Of a stretch of 64,000 nt of DNA, positions 42,733-52,111 are shown one piece after another. Position 1 is the first letter of the stretch; every line of letters starts with the position of its first letter. Source of the stretch: an uncultured Verrucomicrobiota bacterium (GTDB lineage Bacteria > Verrucomicrobiota > Kiritimatiellia > CAIVKH01); NCBI GenBank assembly GCA_937872895.1, contig CALMUP010000030.1, positions 20,729 to 84,728 on the forward strand, read 5' to 3'. The position numbers were made by a program, and so were the translations under genes. Under the pieces are notes generated by a model that searched no databases, was not told the origin of the DNA, and was given only the letters and a program-made list of their open reading frames with translations.

Positions 42733-42880
42733 GTTAAAGCGCTTTTCCTGATGTGTTCGTTTTGGGTTGACGATTTGTCACATCAGCATGCACAGTTGGC
42801 TACGTATACACCTTCAGCAGTGGGTGCTGCTTGAGGACTCGTCTGTGTTAGCTAACCGCAGTAAGAGGAGAGTAGATCGA

Positions 42881-43489
42881 ATGAAGATGACGAAAATTCT
42901 CGCCGCATTGACGGCGATTGGCTTGGCGGTCGGTACCGCTCAGGCTGCTACCGATATTTTCGGTAGCTACGTGCAAATCGGTTCCACCGTGTACGGCGGC
43001 GCCGAATGGGGTGCGACGGATGTGACCGACCTGAACGGCGCCAACCTCGGCTCGTTCAATATTGGTGATACCCTGACCATCGCCGATGCCGAAGTGCAGA
43101 CCTTCAAGAACGGCGGCAGCGATGTCACCGGTGCGGAATACCAGTGGCGCGTGTGGTCCGGTACGCCGGGCGGCTCGTTCAACGTCGTGGCGCTGGGCTT
43201 CACCGCCGACGCTCCGTTCACCAGCCTGGCCGGTAACACGGCTAGCGGTGGTGGCGACCAAAACTGGGGTACGCCTGCTTCGACCCCGAACATCCTGGCC
43301 TCGCTTGACGCTGGTTCGTACTCGCTGGAAGTTTTCTTCCGCGCGTTCACCAACGAAGGCGACCGCTTCAGCAACAACGGCGGCAACAACTTCGTTGCCA
43401 CCTTCACCGTCGTTCCGGAGCCGGGCACCCTGGCCCTCCTCGGCGTTGGCATGGCCACGCTGGGCATCGTCCGCCGTCGTCGCGCCTAA
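42881..43489 (+). CDS. PEP-CTERM sorting domain protein
   Basis: 202 aa. I chose the ATG at 42881, with GAGGAG about 12 nt upstream. Signal peptide MKMTKILAALTAIGLAVGTAQA is clear. The middle is Gly/Asn/Thr-rich with no recognised fold. The C-terminus VVPEPGTLALLGVGMATLGIVRRRR is a textbook PEP-CTERM signal (PEP motif, hydrophobic span, Arg cluster). An intrinsic terminator follows at 43517. The second PEP-CTERM protein of the window; again no exosortase is nearby. Confidence 0.9.
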   Translation: MKMTKILAALTAIGLAVGTAQAATDIFGSYVQIGSTVYGGAEWGATDVTDLNGANLGSFNIGDTLTIADAEVQTFKNGGSDVTGAEYQWRVWSGTPGGSFNVVALGFTADAPFTSLAGNTASGGGDQNWGTPASTPNILASLDAGSYSLEVFFRAFTNEGDRFSNNGGNNFVATFTVVPEPGTLALLGVGMATLGIVRRRRA

Positions 43490-43516
43490 TCGCACGATCC
43501 GTACGATTGATAAAGA

Positions 43517-43547
43517 AGCGTCCTCCGCAAGGAGGGCGCTTTTTTTG
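43517..43547 (+). terminator. Intrinsic terminator after the PEP-CTERM gene
   Basis: AGCGTCCTCC-GCAA-GGAGGGCGCT, a 10-bp stem with one G-T pair and a GNRA-like GCAA tetraloop, followed by TTTTTTT. Confidence 0.85.
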
Positions 43548-43583
43548 TGCCCGGATCCCGTTCCTGCGGGGTGGGGCATCGGG

Positions 43584-43613
43584 TTAAACAAATCCGCGGC
43601 AATCCGGTATACT
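43584..43613 (+). promoter_or_regulatory. Possible promoter for the 992-aa gene
   Basis: TTAAAC (43584-43589), 18-bp spacer, TATACT (43608-43613). The -35 box is weak (3-4 of 6), the -10 is good. Predicted start near 43620, about 90 nt before the ATG. Confidence 0.4.
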
Positions 43614-43634
43614 TGGCTAAAGGCACATATTTTC

Positions 43635-43676
43635 ACAACACGGCAAAAATCTTCGTGCTTTTGCCAACGGTGTTGT
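43635..43676 (+). promoter_or_regulatory. Stem-loop in the 5' leader of the 992-aa gene
   Basis: ACAACAC (43635-43641) pairs with GTGTTGT (43670-43676) and GGCAAAA (43642-43648) with TTTTGCC (43659-43665), with a 4-nt AACG bulge; 14 bp in total. It lies 35 nt before the ATG. It could act in mRNA stability or as a leader switch. Confidence 0.5.
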
Positions 43677-43711
43677 TTAGGTTTGGAAATCATTAAGTAG
43701 AGGGCTTCACC

Positions 43712-46690
43712 ATGCGCGTTCAGACGTTCACCTTGGCAACCGTTTCCCTGATGTTTTCCGCAGCCGTCGCCTTGGCGGCTCCACCCAACACCCCGACCCT
43801 GGATGGCCGCCCCATCGAGTACGATGATGTGGAGTTGGTGGGAATGAATCCCCTGACCAGCAACAATTTCGGTCCCGGTAACGTCATCACGAACCTCTAC
43901 GTCACCTGGGACAGCAACTACGTGTACTTCGCACTACAGGGCCGCGAAGTGAACGACAAGCTGACCATCATGATCGATGTGGATCCGGGAAATGGCACGG
44001 GTGCCACCACCACGACCAACTGGACCGGGGTTACGCCCGACTATATCCGCTACAACGATGTGGGTTGGGAAGCCGCCGCGCCGGGTGATTTCGGCCTCGA
44101 CTACCAGATCGCCTCGGAAGGCTTTTACAACAACATCATCCGGGTCCGTTACAATGGCCTGGTCGCCCCGGACACGAACAACACCGACTCGCTGTTCGAT
44201 AACGGCAACGGTGTCCAGCCGCAGAGCACCCCGGTGGATATGGTCGTGCTGGCCGACGGCTCCGATTGCCCGCTGAAAGGCATCGAGGCCCGCATTCCCT
44301 GGTCCGTCCTCTATACCAACAACCTCTTCGGTACCGTGCAACCGGGCGAAGTCGTCCCGCAAGGTGCCGCCCTGCGCGTGTTCGCCGTCCTGCACAACAA
44401 CAATCCGAACTCCGCCTACAGTTCGGACGGCATCATCCCGCCCCAAACCAGCCCCGGCGCCAACCTCACCGACGGGATCTGGAGCACGGTGGACTACATC
44501 GACATCACCGTTGATGGAAACAACGACGGCTTGCCCGACCTCGGCGTGGGCGATGTGAATGCCCCTTACCTGAAGTATGTCTCCGGCGTGCAGAACAAGC
44601 AGGAAGTGTTCGCCTGGTTCAACGAGAATGTGGTGGCCGCGCTGGCCACCAACACCGCCAACTGGCTGGTCGATGGGGTGAACCCGGTCTCCGCGACCCT
44701 CGTCCAGTCCGACGCCGTCCTGCTGTCCCTGTCCTCCCCGCTGCCCGCCGCCGGCACGCTCGTCAAGGTCCAGGCTGCCGGCGTGGAGGACGCTACCGGC
44801 AACTTCAAGACCACCTTCCTCTGCCTCGATCCGAGTGTATCCGGCATCGAGACCTCGATCACCGTCCGCTTCGTGCTGCACGTGAACAGCGGTTTCGGCC
44901 TCGCCTCCGCGAACCCGCGCGCGACCAACTTCTTCATCAACGGCGGCGTGGCCCCGCTCGAATTCGGGTATCCGCCGGTCCGGACCTCCCCCCTGTCCGT
45001 CCTGAATGCCACCCAGCACTACCGCGATGTGACCTTCCCGCCCGGTACGGCCACCAAGATCTTCTACAAATATTCCGGCGTCCTTTCCCAAGGTGGTCTG
45101 GCTACCGGCACCAACAACTACGAAGCGATCCGCCTCGACAACTTCGCCGATGTGGCCCGCCAGTTGACACTGCCCACCAACGGCATCACCTCCCTCGTGG
45201 TCACCGACTTCCTCGGTGCCGTGGCCGCCCCGTTCCGCAATCCGAGCACCAATTCCGGCTACAATGCCGTGTACACCGATCCCCGTCGCGGCGACGCCGG
45301 CGTACGCCAGCGCACCACCATCCTCTTCCAGTTGGATCTCTCCGAGCGCAACCTGCAGGGTGTGACCCGCGTGCTTGTCCAGGGTACCGATCCGCTGCGC
45401 GGGTTCAACTTCACCTCGTCGGAGATCAGCGACTATGCCGGCGATTCCGGCTGGGTCGATGGCGGTATTGATCTCTTCGACAATGGCACCAATGGCGATA
45501 TCGCGGCCAACGACGGCATCTACTCCCGTCGCTGGTCGTTCTCCACCAACGGCGTGGATGCGATCACCGAGCCGGATTTCCCGAACTCGCTGGTCGGTGG
45601 CAACGACTTTACCGCGCCGTATTTCGGTTCGGGATGGATCGACCGCCGCAGCCCGCGCAGCTTCAAGTACAAGTTCTTTGTCTTCAGTGAAGGTTCCGGT
45701 ACCGCCCTCGACAGCCCGAATAACGATATCGAGTACTACATCGAAAGCGCCTCGGCCACGAACATCGTGCTCGAGCCGTTCGTGTGGGATGACCCGGCCC
45801 TCCCGCTGCCGCCGCCCTCGAACGCTCCTTCCGTGGTGGCGATCAGCCCGTCGGGAACGACCGCCCGTGCCACCTTTACCAATCAGGTCACCGAACTCCA
45901 GCACGGCGTTGAAATCTCGACCAACCTGATCCAGGGTTGGCTCAACTACGGCACCCGCGCCACCACCACCGCCGTCGCTGGCGTCTGGCAGGCCAACATC
46001 GTCAACGGAACCGGCGTTGAGCACTACCGCGCCTTTGCCGGACCGCCGAAACCGTTCTCCGGTGTCGTTCTGGATCCGTACCCGATCCCGGCCACCGGCG
46101 CCACCCTGCGCATCTACTACACGCAGCATAGCCGCGGCCTCACCGGCGACCGCAACGTCCATATCGCCGGCAACTGGACCTCGTGGAACCCGGTTCCGAT
46201 GACCTTTCTCGGCGACGGCGTCTGGCTCTATGAACTGAACGCGACCACCAGCACCTTCCCGAACACGGAAATCAAGTTCAAGCCCCGCAACCTCTCCGGG
46301 TCGTTCTGGGACGGCATGGGCGGTGGCGGCAATGACTTCTTTGCCTATGTCGGCGACCTCCGCGTGACCTACTCGAACCCGAATCCGACCAACGGCGAAC
46401 TGCTAACCATCACCTACGACGCGAATGGCGGGCCGCTGGCCGCGTCCACCAATGTCCGGGCCTATGTCGGCTTTGACGAACAGTGGAATGGGGCCGGAAA
46501 CCGCGCGATGACCAACACCGATGGCAATACCAACATCTGGGAGTTGACCTTCGCCGTACCAACCAACACCTTGTTGAGCGTCAATTTCGTCTTTAACGGA
46601 ACCGTCGGTGCTGGTACATCGTGGGATAGCGAGGGATCCGCCCCGCCAAACGGACGCCAGTGGCGCCTGTTCCTCGACCAACCGGAATAA
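43712..46690 (+). CDS. Large secreted protein with C-terminal starch-binding-like modules
   Basis: 992 aa. Signal peptide [22 protein letters not shown] is clear. The N-terminal half is a beta-rich region with repeats such as [15 protein letters not shown], then an Ig-like region and a choice-of-anchor-type motif ([14 protein letters not shown], near 600). The last about 200 residues look like two carbohydrate-binding modules: [16 protein letters not shown] with GVWLYELNA, and [14 protein letters not shown] with [13 protein letters not shown] and VNFVFNG, close to CBM20/25/26 starch-binding types. No catalytic domain is evident. Probably a surface glucan-binding protein; it ends 5 nt before the pseudopilin gene. 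Confidence 0.82.
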   Translation: MRVQTFTLATVSLMFSAAVALAAPPNTPTLDGRPIEYDDVELVGMNPLTSNNFGPGNVITNLYVTWDSNYVYFALQGREVNDKLTIMIDVDPGNGTGATTTTNWTGVTPDYIRYNDVGWEAAAPGDFGLDYQIASEGFYNNIIRVRYNGLVAPDTNNTDSLFDNGNGVQPQSTPVDMVVLADGSDCPLKGIEARIPWSVLYTNNLFGTVQPGEVVPQGAALRVFAVLHNNNPNSAYSSDGIIPPQTSPGANLTDGIWSTVDYIDITVDGNNDGLPDLGVGDVNAPYLKYVSGVQNKQEVFAWFNENVVAALATNTANWLVDGVNPVSATLVQSDAVLLSLSSPLPAAGTLVKVQAAGVEDATGNFKTTFLCLDPSVSGIETSITVRFVLHVNSGFGLASANPRATNFFINGGVAPLEFGYPPVRTSPLSVLNATQHYRDVTFPPGTATKIFYKYSGVLSQGGLATGTNNYEAIRLDNFADVARQLTLPTNGITSLVVTDFLGAVAAPFRNPSTNSGYNAVYTDPRRGDAGVRQRTTILFQLDLSERNLQGVTRVLVQGTDPLRGFNFTSSEISDYAGDSGWVDGGIDLFDNGTNGDIAANDGIYSRRWSFSTNGVDAITEPDFPNSLVGGNDFTAPYFGSGWIDRRSPRSFKYKFFVFSEGSGTALDSPNNDIEYYIESASATNIVLEPFVWDDPALPLPPPSNAPSVVAISPSGTTARATFTNQVTELQHGVEISTNLIQGWLNYGTRATTTAVAGVWQANIVNGTGVEHYRAFAGPPKPFSGVVLDPYPIPATGATLRIYYTQHSRGLTGDRNVHIAGNWTSWNPVPMTFLGDGVWLYELNATTSTFPNTEIKFKPRNLSGSFWDGMGGGGNDFFAYVGDLRVTYSNPNPTNGELLTITYDANGGPLAASTNVRAYVGFDEQWNGAGNRAMTNTDGNTNIWELTFAVPTNTLLSVNFVFNGTVGAGTSWDSEGSAPPNGRQWRLFLDQPE

Positions 46691-46695
46691 TCCCT

Positions 46696-47424
46696 ATGAC
46701 CACGTTACAACGTCTTTGCCGTCCCGCGATCAGGTTGACCCGCAACCACGGTTTCACCCTGGTCGAGCTGCTGGTGGTGATCGCGATCATCGCCATCCTC
46801 AGCGCCTTGCTCTTCCCGGCCGTAGCGACCGCCCTCGAGCGCGGCCGTCGCGCCGCCTGCCGCAGCAACCTGCGCCAACTTGGCCTGGCCAAGATGCAGT
46901 TTGCTGAAAGCAACGGCGGGTGGTACCCGTGGACTGCCCAGCATCCGGATACGGATCTAGCCGATGGCAACATGAACCGGCAGGGCAACTATGCCCTCGC
47001 GGCCCGCTTGCTGAACGATGCCGGATTGATCACCGATACCCGGATGTATATCTGTCCGAGCGACAAGGTGGACGGTGATGATGCCTACGATCCCGGAGGA
47101 GGAACCAAGGTGCGCCCGGCCACCAGTTTCGCCACGATGAACCGCGTCGGCAATATCAGCTACATCTACATCGTCGGCCACAGCGACCGCACCCTGGAGA
47201 ATCCGTCACAGGCCCCGGTGCTGGCCGATGAAGCGAATCCTTCGGAAAACGGTGCCAAGCAGTTCGACAACATGCCGCCGATCAAGGAAGGCGACAACCA
47301 CGGGCCGAATGTCCGCAACGTGCTGTGGCTCGATGGGTCGGTCAGCGGCATCGACGACAACAATGCCGCCAATTCCATCTTCGCCGGCTTCATCAACCCG
47401 GTGGTAATCCAAAGCGTGGATTGA
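46696..47424 (+). CDS. Type II secretion-like pseudopilin (DUF1559-like)
   Basis: 242 aa. I chose the ATG at 46696. Near residue 18 it has the prepilin signal [19 protein letters not shown], with the Glu at position 5 after the cleavage Gly. The C-terminal [18 protein letters not shown] resembles the H-X9-DG motif of pseudopilin-like proteins abundant in PVC bacteria. In such genomes these are often encoded near secreted proteins. It starts 5 nt after the 992-aa gene, and an intrinsic terminator follows at 47456. Confidence 0.9.
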   Translation: MTTLQRLCRPAIRLTRNHGFTLVELLVVIAIIAILSALLFPAVATALERGRRAACRSNLRQLGLAKMQFAESNGGWYPWTAQHPDTDLADGNMNRQGNYALAARLLNDAGLITDTRMYICPSDKVDGDDAYDPGGGTKVRPATSFATMNRVGNISYIYIVGHSDRTLENPSQAPVLADEANPSENGAKQFDNMPPIKEGDNHGPNVRNVLWLDGSVSGIDDNNAANSIFAGFINPVVIQSVD

Positions 47425-47455
47425 GTCCGCCGGTCACCCTGGCGAATCCAGCAAA

Positions 47456-47482
47456 AAGCCCGGCCATCCCGCCGGGCTTTTT
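47456..47482 (+). terminator. Intrinsic terminator after the pseudopilin gene
   Basis: AAAGCCCGGC-CATCC-C/GCCGGGCTTT, a 10-bp stem, followed by TT; the upstream A-tract and downstream T-tract make it usable on both strands. Confidence 0.8.
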
Positions 47483-47561
47483 CGTGTTCATCCTCCTTCG
47501 CGCCCTCCTTGCCACGCCAGAAGTATCATACCAATTACGCATGAATAGGGGTATTTATTGC

Positions 47562-47642
47562 GGGCAACACGGAGGTTGCCCCTCCAGATACTGCCCCGTA
47601 ATTCCTCTGGGAGTACCCGGAGGGGCGAGCTCCGTCTCGCCC
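47562..47642. repeat. Orphan GGAG-class REP pair
   Basis: GGGCAACA-CGGA-GGTTGCCC with CTCC (47562-47585) and GGAG plus GGGCGAGC-TCCG-TCTCGCCC (47619-47642). Stem bases differ from the 17-19 kb copies but the GGAG head and layout are the same. No RAYT is near. The rest of 47483-47944 holds a second palindromic stretch (ATACCAATCCATTGTGAC and its partner near 47650-47675), a CGCGGAT repeat at 47869-47897 and no gene that I can support. Confidence 0.65.
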
Positions 47643-47868
47643 GAGTTTATACCAATCCATTGTGACAAATGGTATCACTCGTCCGATGGCACCATGCACC
47701 GCGGCGGGAGCCCATGGTTGCCGGGAATGTTGATCGGATGATCGCGGTGGATGGATTGACGTCCTAATTTGAAGAGCCGGAAAAGGCAGGATGTTTCCTG
47801 AAAAGCAGATTTCGAAAACCGCAGACTACGCCGATTCCTCCGATGAGAATGGACGACGGCTCCATGCT

Positions 47869-47897
47869 ATCCGCGAACATCCGCGTTATCCGCGGTT
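47869..47897 (-). repeat. CGCGGAT periodic repeat, copy 3
   Basis: ATCCGCG cores at 10-nt spacing ending in CGCGGTT, matching 14865-14894 and, in reverse, 1902-1930. Confidence 0.65.
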
Positions 47898-47944
47898 GGA
47901 ATGTCCGAATCCGGCTGAAGCCCGATTGATGCCGGGAAGTAGCC

Positions 47945-48520
47945 TCACCATTCGGTGAAGCGCAGGAACACCGAGGCGACGATGCCGGAGACGTCGCTTT
48001 CATCGAGGTCGCGCACATCGACGTTGTGGATGAACCGGTAGTGGGCACCGAGGCCGAGCATGAAGGTCTCGGTTACATTGAGCATCACGTTGATGCCGGG
48101 TTCGGCGACAAACACCGTGGACGACTCCTCGCCTCCCGCGCTGCGCTTGACGTTGAGCTGGCCGCTCCCGACGGTCAGGTCGATGGAGGCATACACCAGG
48201 TTGTCGGGATTGAATACATACTCGGTGTACAGGCCACCGTACCAGAAGTCGGTGTTTTCGATGTCTTTCAGGAAAGGAGACTCGGTCTCGATCGAATCCA
48301 GGACCGTGCGGGCGGCCAAGCCGACGGCAATCCGGTCATTCAGGAGGCCACCCACCTTCAACCCACCCATCAGCCCCCCGTTGCTGTCGACCTCGGTATA
48401 GGAGAGGTCAAACCGGGAGAACAGGTTCCATTTGTCGGTGTGGTCGATCAGCGCATCACGGGCGGCAAAGATCGGGGTGGTGGACAGCATCAGCAACGCG
48501 GCGATCAGGATCTTTTTCAT
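47945..48520 (-). CDS. Probable outer-membrane beta-barrel protein
   Basis: 191 aa. I chose the ATG at 48520 because it opens a signal peptide (MKKILIAALLMLSTTPIFA); a start 8 codons upstream is less likely. The mature part is full of alternating hydrophobic/polar strands (WNLFSRFDLSYTEVD, GGLYTEYVFNPDNLVYASIDL) and ends in the aromatic VFLRFTEW, typical of small OMPs. Divergent from the solute-binding gene. Function unknown. Confidence 0.75.
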   Translation of the reverse strand: MKKILIAALLMLSTTPIFAARDALIDHTDKWNLFSRFDLSYTEVDSNGGLMGGLKVGGLLNDRIAVGLAARTVLDSIETESPFLKDIENTDFWYGGLYTEYVFNPDNLVYASIDLTVGSGQLNVKRSAGGEESSTVFVAEPGINVMLNVTETFMLGLGAHYRFIHNVDVRDLDESDVSGIVASVFLRFTEW

Positions 48521-48638
48521 CACAAACTCCAGTGGTTGTCCCATTGATAGCCGGAAGCCGTCCGATGTTCAACTGTTCGTTCACCGTCCTTGCGCCGGAG
48601 CGCGTCGGGCCGTACACTCCGGAAAAAGGTGGAGTGAT

Positions 48639-49400
48639 ATGAAAATCTGGATGATCCTGGCGGCCTTGGCCGTGACTGTGTGCGGGTGTTCAACCATCGG
48701 TGGCGGCAACCGTGAGCCGTTGCGGGTGGGCATTACCCCGAATTTTCCGCCGATGATTTTCATGCGCGATGGCGAGGTGGCCGGGATCGAGGCTGACCTG
48801 ATGCGGCGGCTGGGTCGCGAGCTGAGCCGGCCCATCACCGTGGTTTCGATGCCGTGGAACGAGCAGATGGACGCCCTGTCGGCCGGCCGGATCGATATCA
48901 TCATGTCCGGCATGTCGGTGACCACGGCCCGGCAGGTGAGGATCGATTTCACCACCCCGTGGATGACCAGCGGGGTGGGGGTGCTGATGCGCAAGGCCGA
49001 CCAGCAGCGGTTCGATTCCGTGGAGTCCGTGCTCGCCTTCAACGGCAACGTTGGCGTCCTGGCCGATACCACCGCCCACTTTTTTGCCAGCCGAAACCTC
49101 CCCCGGGCCCGGATCATCCGGATCGCTTCCCCGGCCGATGCCGCCATCCAGTTACGGCGGCGTACGGTGGACCTGTTCCTGGACGACATTCCTTCGGTTG
49201 CCTGGCAGGCCGCCTCGAATGAGGCCGAATTGGCGGTCCTGATGGCCGTTCTGGAGCGGGAGCAAATCGCCTGGGGTGTCCGTCGCGGCAACACCGCCTT
49301 GCGCGATGAGGTCAATGCCGTCCTGGCCCGCTGGGAGGCCGATGGCACGACCGACCGTGTGATCGAGGCCTGGATTCCGTATTACGCCCGCATCCGCTGA
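48639..49400 (+). CDS. Family-3 solute-binding protein, ABC transporter or signalling type
   Basis: 253 aa. I chose the ATG at 48639, with GGTGGAG 5 nt upstream; it starts a lipoprotein signal (MKIWMILAALAVTVCGCS). PLRVGITPNFPPMIFMRDG is the classic N-terminal beta strand of amino-acid-binding SBPs, and GRIDIIMSGMSVTTAR with FTTPWMTSG and VGVLADTTAHFF follow. No ABC permease or ATPase lies next to it, so its transport partner must be elsewhere, or it may sense ligands. Confidence 0.85.
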   Translation: MKIWMILAALAVTVCGCSTIGGGNREPLRVGITPNFPPMIFMRDGEVAGIEADLMRRLGRELSRPITVVSMPWNEQMDALSAGRIDIIMSGMSVTTARQVRIDFTTPWMTSGVGVLMRKADQQRFDSVESVLAFNGNVGVLADTTAHFFASRNLPRARIIRIASPADAAIQLRRRTVDLFLDDIPSVAWQAASNEAELAVLMAVLEREQIAWGVRRGNTALRDEVNAVLARWEADGTTDRVIEAWIPYYARIR

Positions 49401-49412
49401 GGACAGGCCCGC

Positions 49413-49814
49413 TTACCGGCAGGGCGTCAACAGCACCTCGACCCGTCCTGCGCCATCAATCCGGTACACCAGGGTTTGCGGTCCTGTTCCGCCGGTGCCG
49501 TCGCGCGGCAGGATGACCTCCGCGCTGCGCGCCCCGAGCTTCGGATCGTTCCAGCGCAATTGTGCCTGTTCGGCCTCCATCGCCCGCTCGTCAAACCCGA
49601 GCCGGAACGACGTTCCAGCGAGGATCTGACGGGTCTGGATCACCCGCCGGGTTGGAAGGTGCTCCACCCGTACATCGTTCAGGTCGCGCCCCGACTCGTT
49701 CTGGATCATGCCCGCGCACAGCCTCACCGGCAGTGTCCGGCATCCATGCATAAAGGCCATGCTCACGCACACCACCAACCAAGCCACGCTCCGTTGCCAC
49801 GCCGCCGTCACCAT
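49413..49814 (-). CDS. Small exported protein of unknown function
   Basis: 133 aa. Starts MVTAAWQRSVAWLVVCVSMAFMHGC, a signal or lipoprotein-type leader ending at a Cys. The rest contains NESGRDLNDVRVEHLPTRRVI and SAEVILPRDGTGG, no known motif. Its ATG shares a base with the upstream gene's stop, so the two are translationally coupled. It ends 12 nt from the convergent solute-binding gene's stop. Confidence 0.6.
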   Translation of the reverse strand: MVTAAWQRSVAWLVVCVSMAFMHGCRTLPVRLCAGMIQNESGRDLNDVRVEHLPTRRVIQTRQILAGTSFRLGFDERAMEAEQAQLRWNDPKLGARSAEVILPRDGTGGTGPQTLVYRIDGAGRVEVLLTPCR

Positions 49815-50470
49815 CAACCTCCCAGCGCGATGGTGATGCCCACCACCAGCACCCCCAGCAAGGCCATGGACAGGGCGGTGCGGTGGCGCGGCGCATCGAT
49901 GCTCGCCGCCCATTGGTACCCGATCGCATACACGAGCAGGATCATCAATCCGTTCGAAACGCGCAGCGCGGTCATGCGGTCGTCGATGAACAGGAAGGGC
50001 AGCAGGGCGGGAAGCGAGGTTGATGCCACCAGCACGAAGCTGGCCAGCGCCCCGATGAAGTCGTCCCGCTGCCAGGTTACCGGGCGCGGCGGACTGCCGA
50101 CGATGGTGGCCCGCAGGTCCCGTGTCAACGCCTCGCGGGTGGCCGGGATGATCCAGGTGCCGAAGGTCTCCTGGACATAGTCGGCCAGCCGTGCGTCGAG
50201 AACCTCGCCGCCCTTCCGCTGGAAAAGCCGCACGGCCCGGTTGTGTGCGCCCCGGGCGAAGAGCACGTTGAACAGGTAGAGCAGCCCGTCGATCAGGCCC
50301 CAGGCCAGGTTGCACCCGATCACCCCGATGAGCAGGTCGCGGGTTGCACACGGACCTTCTTGTACCAGCAAACCGGCGCCCAGGGTGAAGGTCAGGGTCA
50401 TGATCAGGCCGAATAGCAGTTCGGTCATCCGTTCGGCGGGGTCCAGGTGTCGGCTGATCCAGGTCATCAT
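49814..50470 (-). CDS. Multi-spanning membrane protein, VIT1/CCC1-like
   Basis: 218 aa with about five membrane spans. TELLFGLIMTLTFTLGAG near residue 16 and GVIGCNLAWGLIDGLLYL near 48 resemble the first spans of VIT1/CCC1-like metal transporters. The last spans (RVSNGLMILLVYAIGYQW and MALLGVLVVGITIALGG) end the protein. Could handle iron or manganese, but metal-binding residues were not confirmed. Coupled to the small exported protein downstream. Confidence 0.65.
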   Translation of the reverse strand: MMTWISRHLDPAERMTELLFGLIMTLTFTLGAGLLVQEGPCATRDLLIGVIGCNLAWGLIDGLLYLFNVLFARGAHNRAVRLFQRKGGEVLDARLADYVQETFGTWIIPATREALTRDLRATIVGSPPRPVTWQRDDFIGALASFVLVASTSLPALLPFLFIDDRMTALRVSNGLMILLVYAIGYQWAASIDAPRHRTALSMALLGVLVVGITIALGG

Positions 50471-50606
50471 GGCGCCATCCTAGGCTTCATGTCCACAGTC
50501 AGGCAACCCTCCGCTGCCATCCGCCACATTTTTCATTTTCTTGATGTCTTCCTGCCCTGAATTCGCCTAGGATTCCGCAACCTAAACCCTCGACAAACCG
50601 CCAACC

Positions 50607-51266
50607 ATGCCGATCACCCATCCTCGACTGTTCATGCTGCTGGCGTTCACGGCCTCGACGGCCCTCGCGCGCCTGCCCGATCCAACCACCCCCGCCGGCT
50701 ACGTCGCCCACCTGCTGGTGAACGAGGTGCCGTTTCCCGGCGAGCGAGGTTACCGCAGCGAGCAGGATACCGCCGCCGCAATGGAGCAATTGCTCCACGT
50801 CCTCGATCGCCGCCTCGAACGCATTCCCACGCCCTACACCCAGCAACAGATCGCCGCGACACGGGCGAATGACATCCTCGATATCATCACGGTCGGCGGC
50901 GAAAAGGGGCAGTTCGATGGCTTCTACCGCGATGCCCAGGGACGTCCGGCGATGGTGCCGCGGGTGACCGAACGCATCGACAACCTGAACCGCATCGCCT
51001 CCCAGGGCAAACCCGGGACCTTTGCCCGCCTGCTCACCCATGCCGGCGACCTCGCCACCGCCTACCTCGCCGAACAACAGCGTCCCTCCGACCGCCATGC
51101 CGCGGTATCCAAGGCCGAGCGGCAACCCGCCACCGGGGGTGGTTATTCCTGGATGACCGACGAGGTCCGCTACCATCCCGGCGGCAATTTCCTGCGCATC
51201 GAGGACACCGATGCCGGATCCCTCGGCGGCAACCGTTTCTTCACCCTGCGAAAGGCCCCCCGATGA
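50607..51266 (+). CDS. Secreted protein at the head of the Mla-like operon
   Basis: 219 aa. A signal peptide (MPITHPRLFMLLAFTASTALA) is followed by an N-terminal helical region (YVAHLLVNEVPFPGERGYRSEQ) and a basic helix (LHVLDRRLERIPTPYTQQQ). I do not recognise the family. It overlaps the next gene by 4 bp, and that overlaps mlaE by 4 bp, so it is made with the Mla transporter. A periplasmic partner such as a lipid chaperone is inferred from position only. Confidence 0.72.
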   Translation: MPITHPRLFMLLAFTASTALARLPDPTTPAGYVAHLLVNEVPFPGERGYRSEQDTAAAMEQLLHVLDRRLERIPTPYTQQQIAATRANDILDIITVGGEKGQFDGFYRDAQGRPAMVPRVTERIDNLNRIASQGKPGTFARLLTHAGDLATAYLAEQQRPSDRHAAVSKAERQPATGGGYSWMTDEVRYHPGGNFLRIEDTDAGSLGGNRFFTLRKAPR

Positions 51267-52111
51267 TCGCCCGCTCCCTGCTCCTTGGCTTCACCGCCCT
51301 CGTCCTCGCCACGCCGGTACGCGCGGAAACCCTCGGCTTTGATTACCTCGCCCTCGTCATGCAGCACCTCTACCGCTGGCATCTCGACGAGACCGTACTG
51401 ATCCAGGTCGACCCCACCGGCACCTTGACCATCCACCACCGCGACACCACGCCCGAGCTTGACGACACCGACCGCAGCTCCTACCGCGAACTGCTGATCC
51501 CCTCCATCCGTTACCGCGTCCTGCTCAAGAAGGCCGACTACGACGTACCCGAACTGGGGATCACCATCACCAACAAGGAATACCGCATCATCAAGGCGGA
51601 GCGGGTCGACGACTGGCTAGGCGACCTCTCCGGATTCGAGCAGGTCGATCTCGATGCGAAGGCGATGATGGACTACCTGTTTTCGGTCCGCAACCAGCGC
51701 ACCTACCCCGACGAAGCCCTGATCGAGCGGATGCGCCGCGCCCTGCGCGAGCACCTGACCGGCCCGTCCAGCCCCCCGGTCCAGGGCCCCCAGACCGTGT
51801 ACATCGCCCCGTTGTCGCGCGTCTCCAACAACCTCTGGGTGTACTGGGAGAACGCCGGCCGCCTGATCCGCTACAGCTCCGATACCGACCTCGACACCGA
51901 GGCCTTCTGGGCCTACGAGAAACTTGGTGTGCGGGTCTATGACCTCTCCACCGACGTGGTGATCTCGTTCGCCGAGGCTGCCGGCAGCAATGCCTTCGTC
52001 ACCCGCGACTGGGCCGCCCGCGCCCTGTTCAACTGCGTGGTGTTCGGTCAGCGCCTGATCATCACCCCGGGTGAACCGGTCGCCGTTCCCGCCGGAGAAA
52101 CCACTCCATGA
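51263..52111 (+). CDS. Second secreted protein of the Mla-like operon
   Basis: 282 aa. Signal peptide MIARSLLLGFTALVLATPVRA, then beta-rich segments (ETVLIQVDPTGTLTIHHRD, ELGITITNKEYRIIKAERV) and a C-terminal AEAAGSNAFVTRDWAARAL. No family is recognised. Overlaps on both sides (4 bp each) place it firmly in the operon with MlaE, MlaF and MlaD. No MlaC-like gene exists here, so it may do that job, as inference. Confidence 0.72.
   Translation: MIARSLLLGFTALVLATPVRAETLGFDYLALVMQHLYRWHLDETVLIQVDPTGTLTIHHRDTTPELDDTDRSSYRELLIPSIRYRVLLKKADYDVPELGITITNKEYRIIKAERVDDWLGDLSGFEQVDLDAKAMMDYLFSVRNQRTYPDEALIERMRRALREHLTGPSSPPVQGPQTVYIAPLSRVSNNLWVYWENAGRLIRYSSDTDLDTEAFWAYEKLGVRVYDLSTDVVISFAEAAGSNAFVTRDWAARALFNCVVFGQRLIITPGEPVAVPAGETTP

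Noticed and set aside
42736..42745. AAAGCGCTTT as a LacI-type operator
   Set aside because: A single 10-bp palindrome with no clear promoter around it is too weak for a feature of its own; it is mentioned with the terminator beside it.
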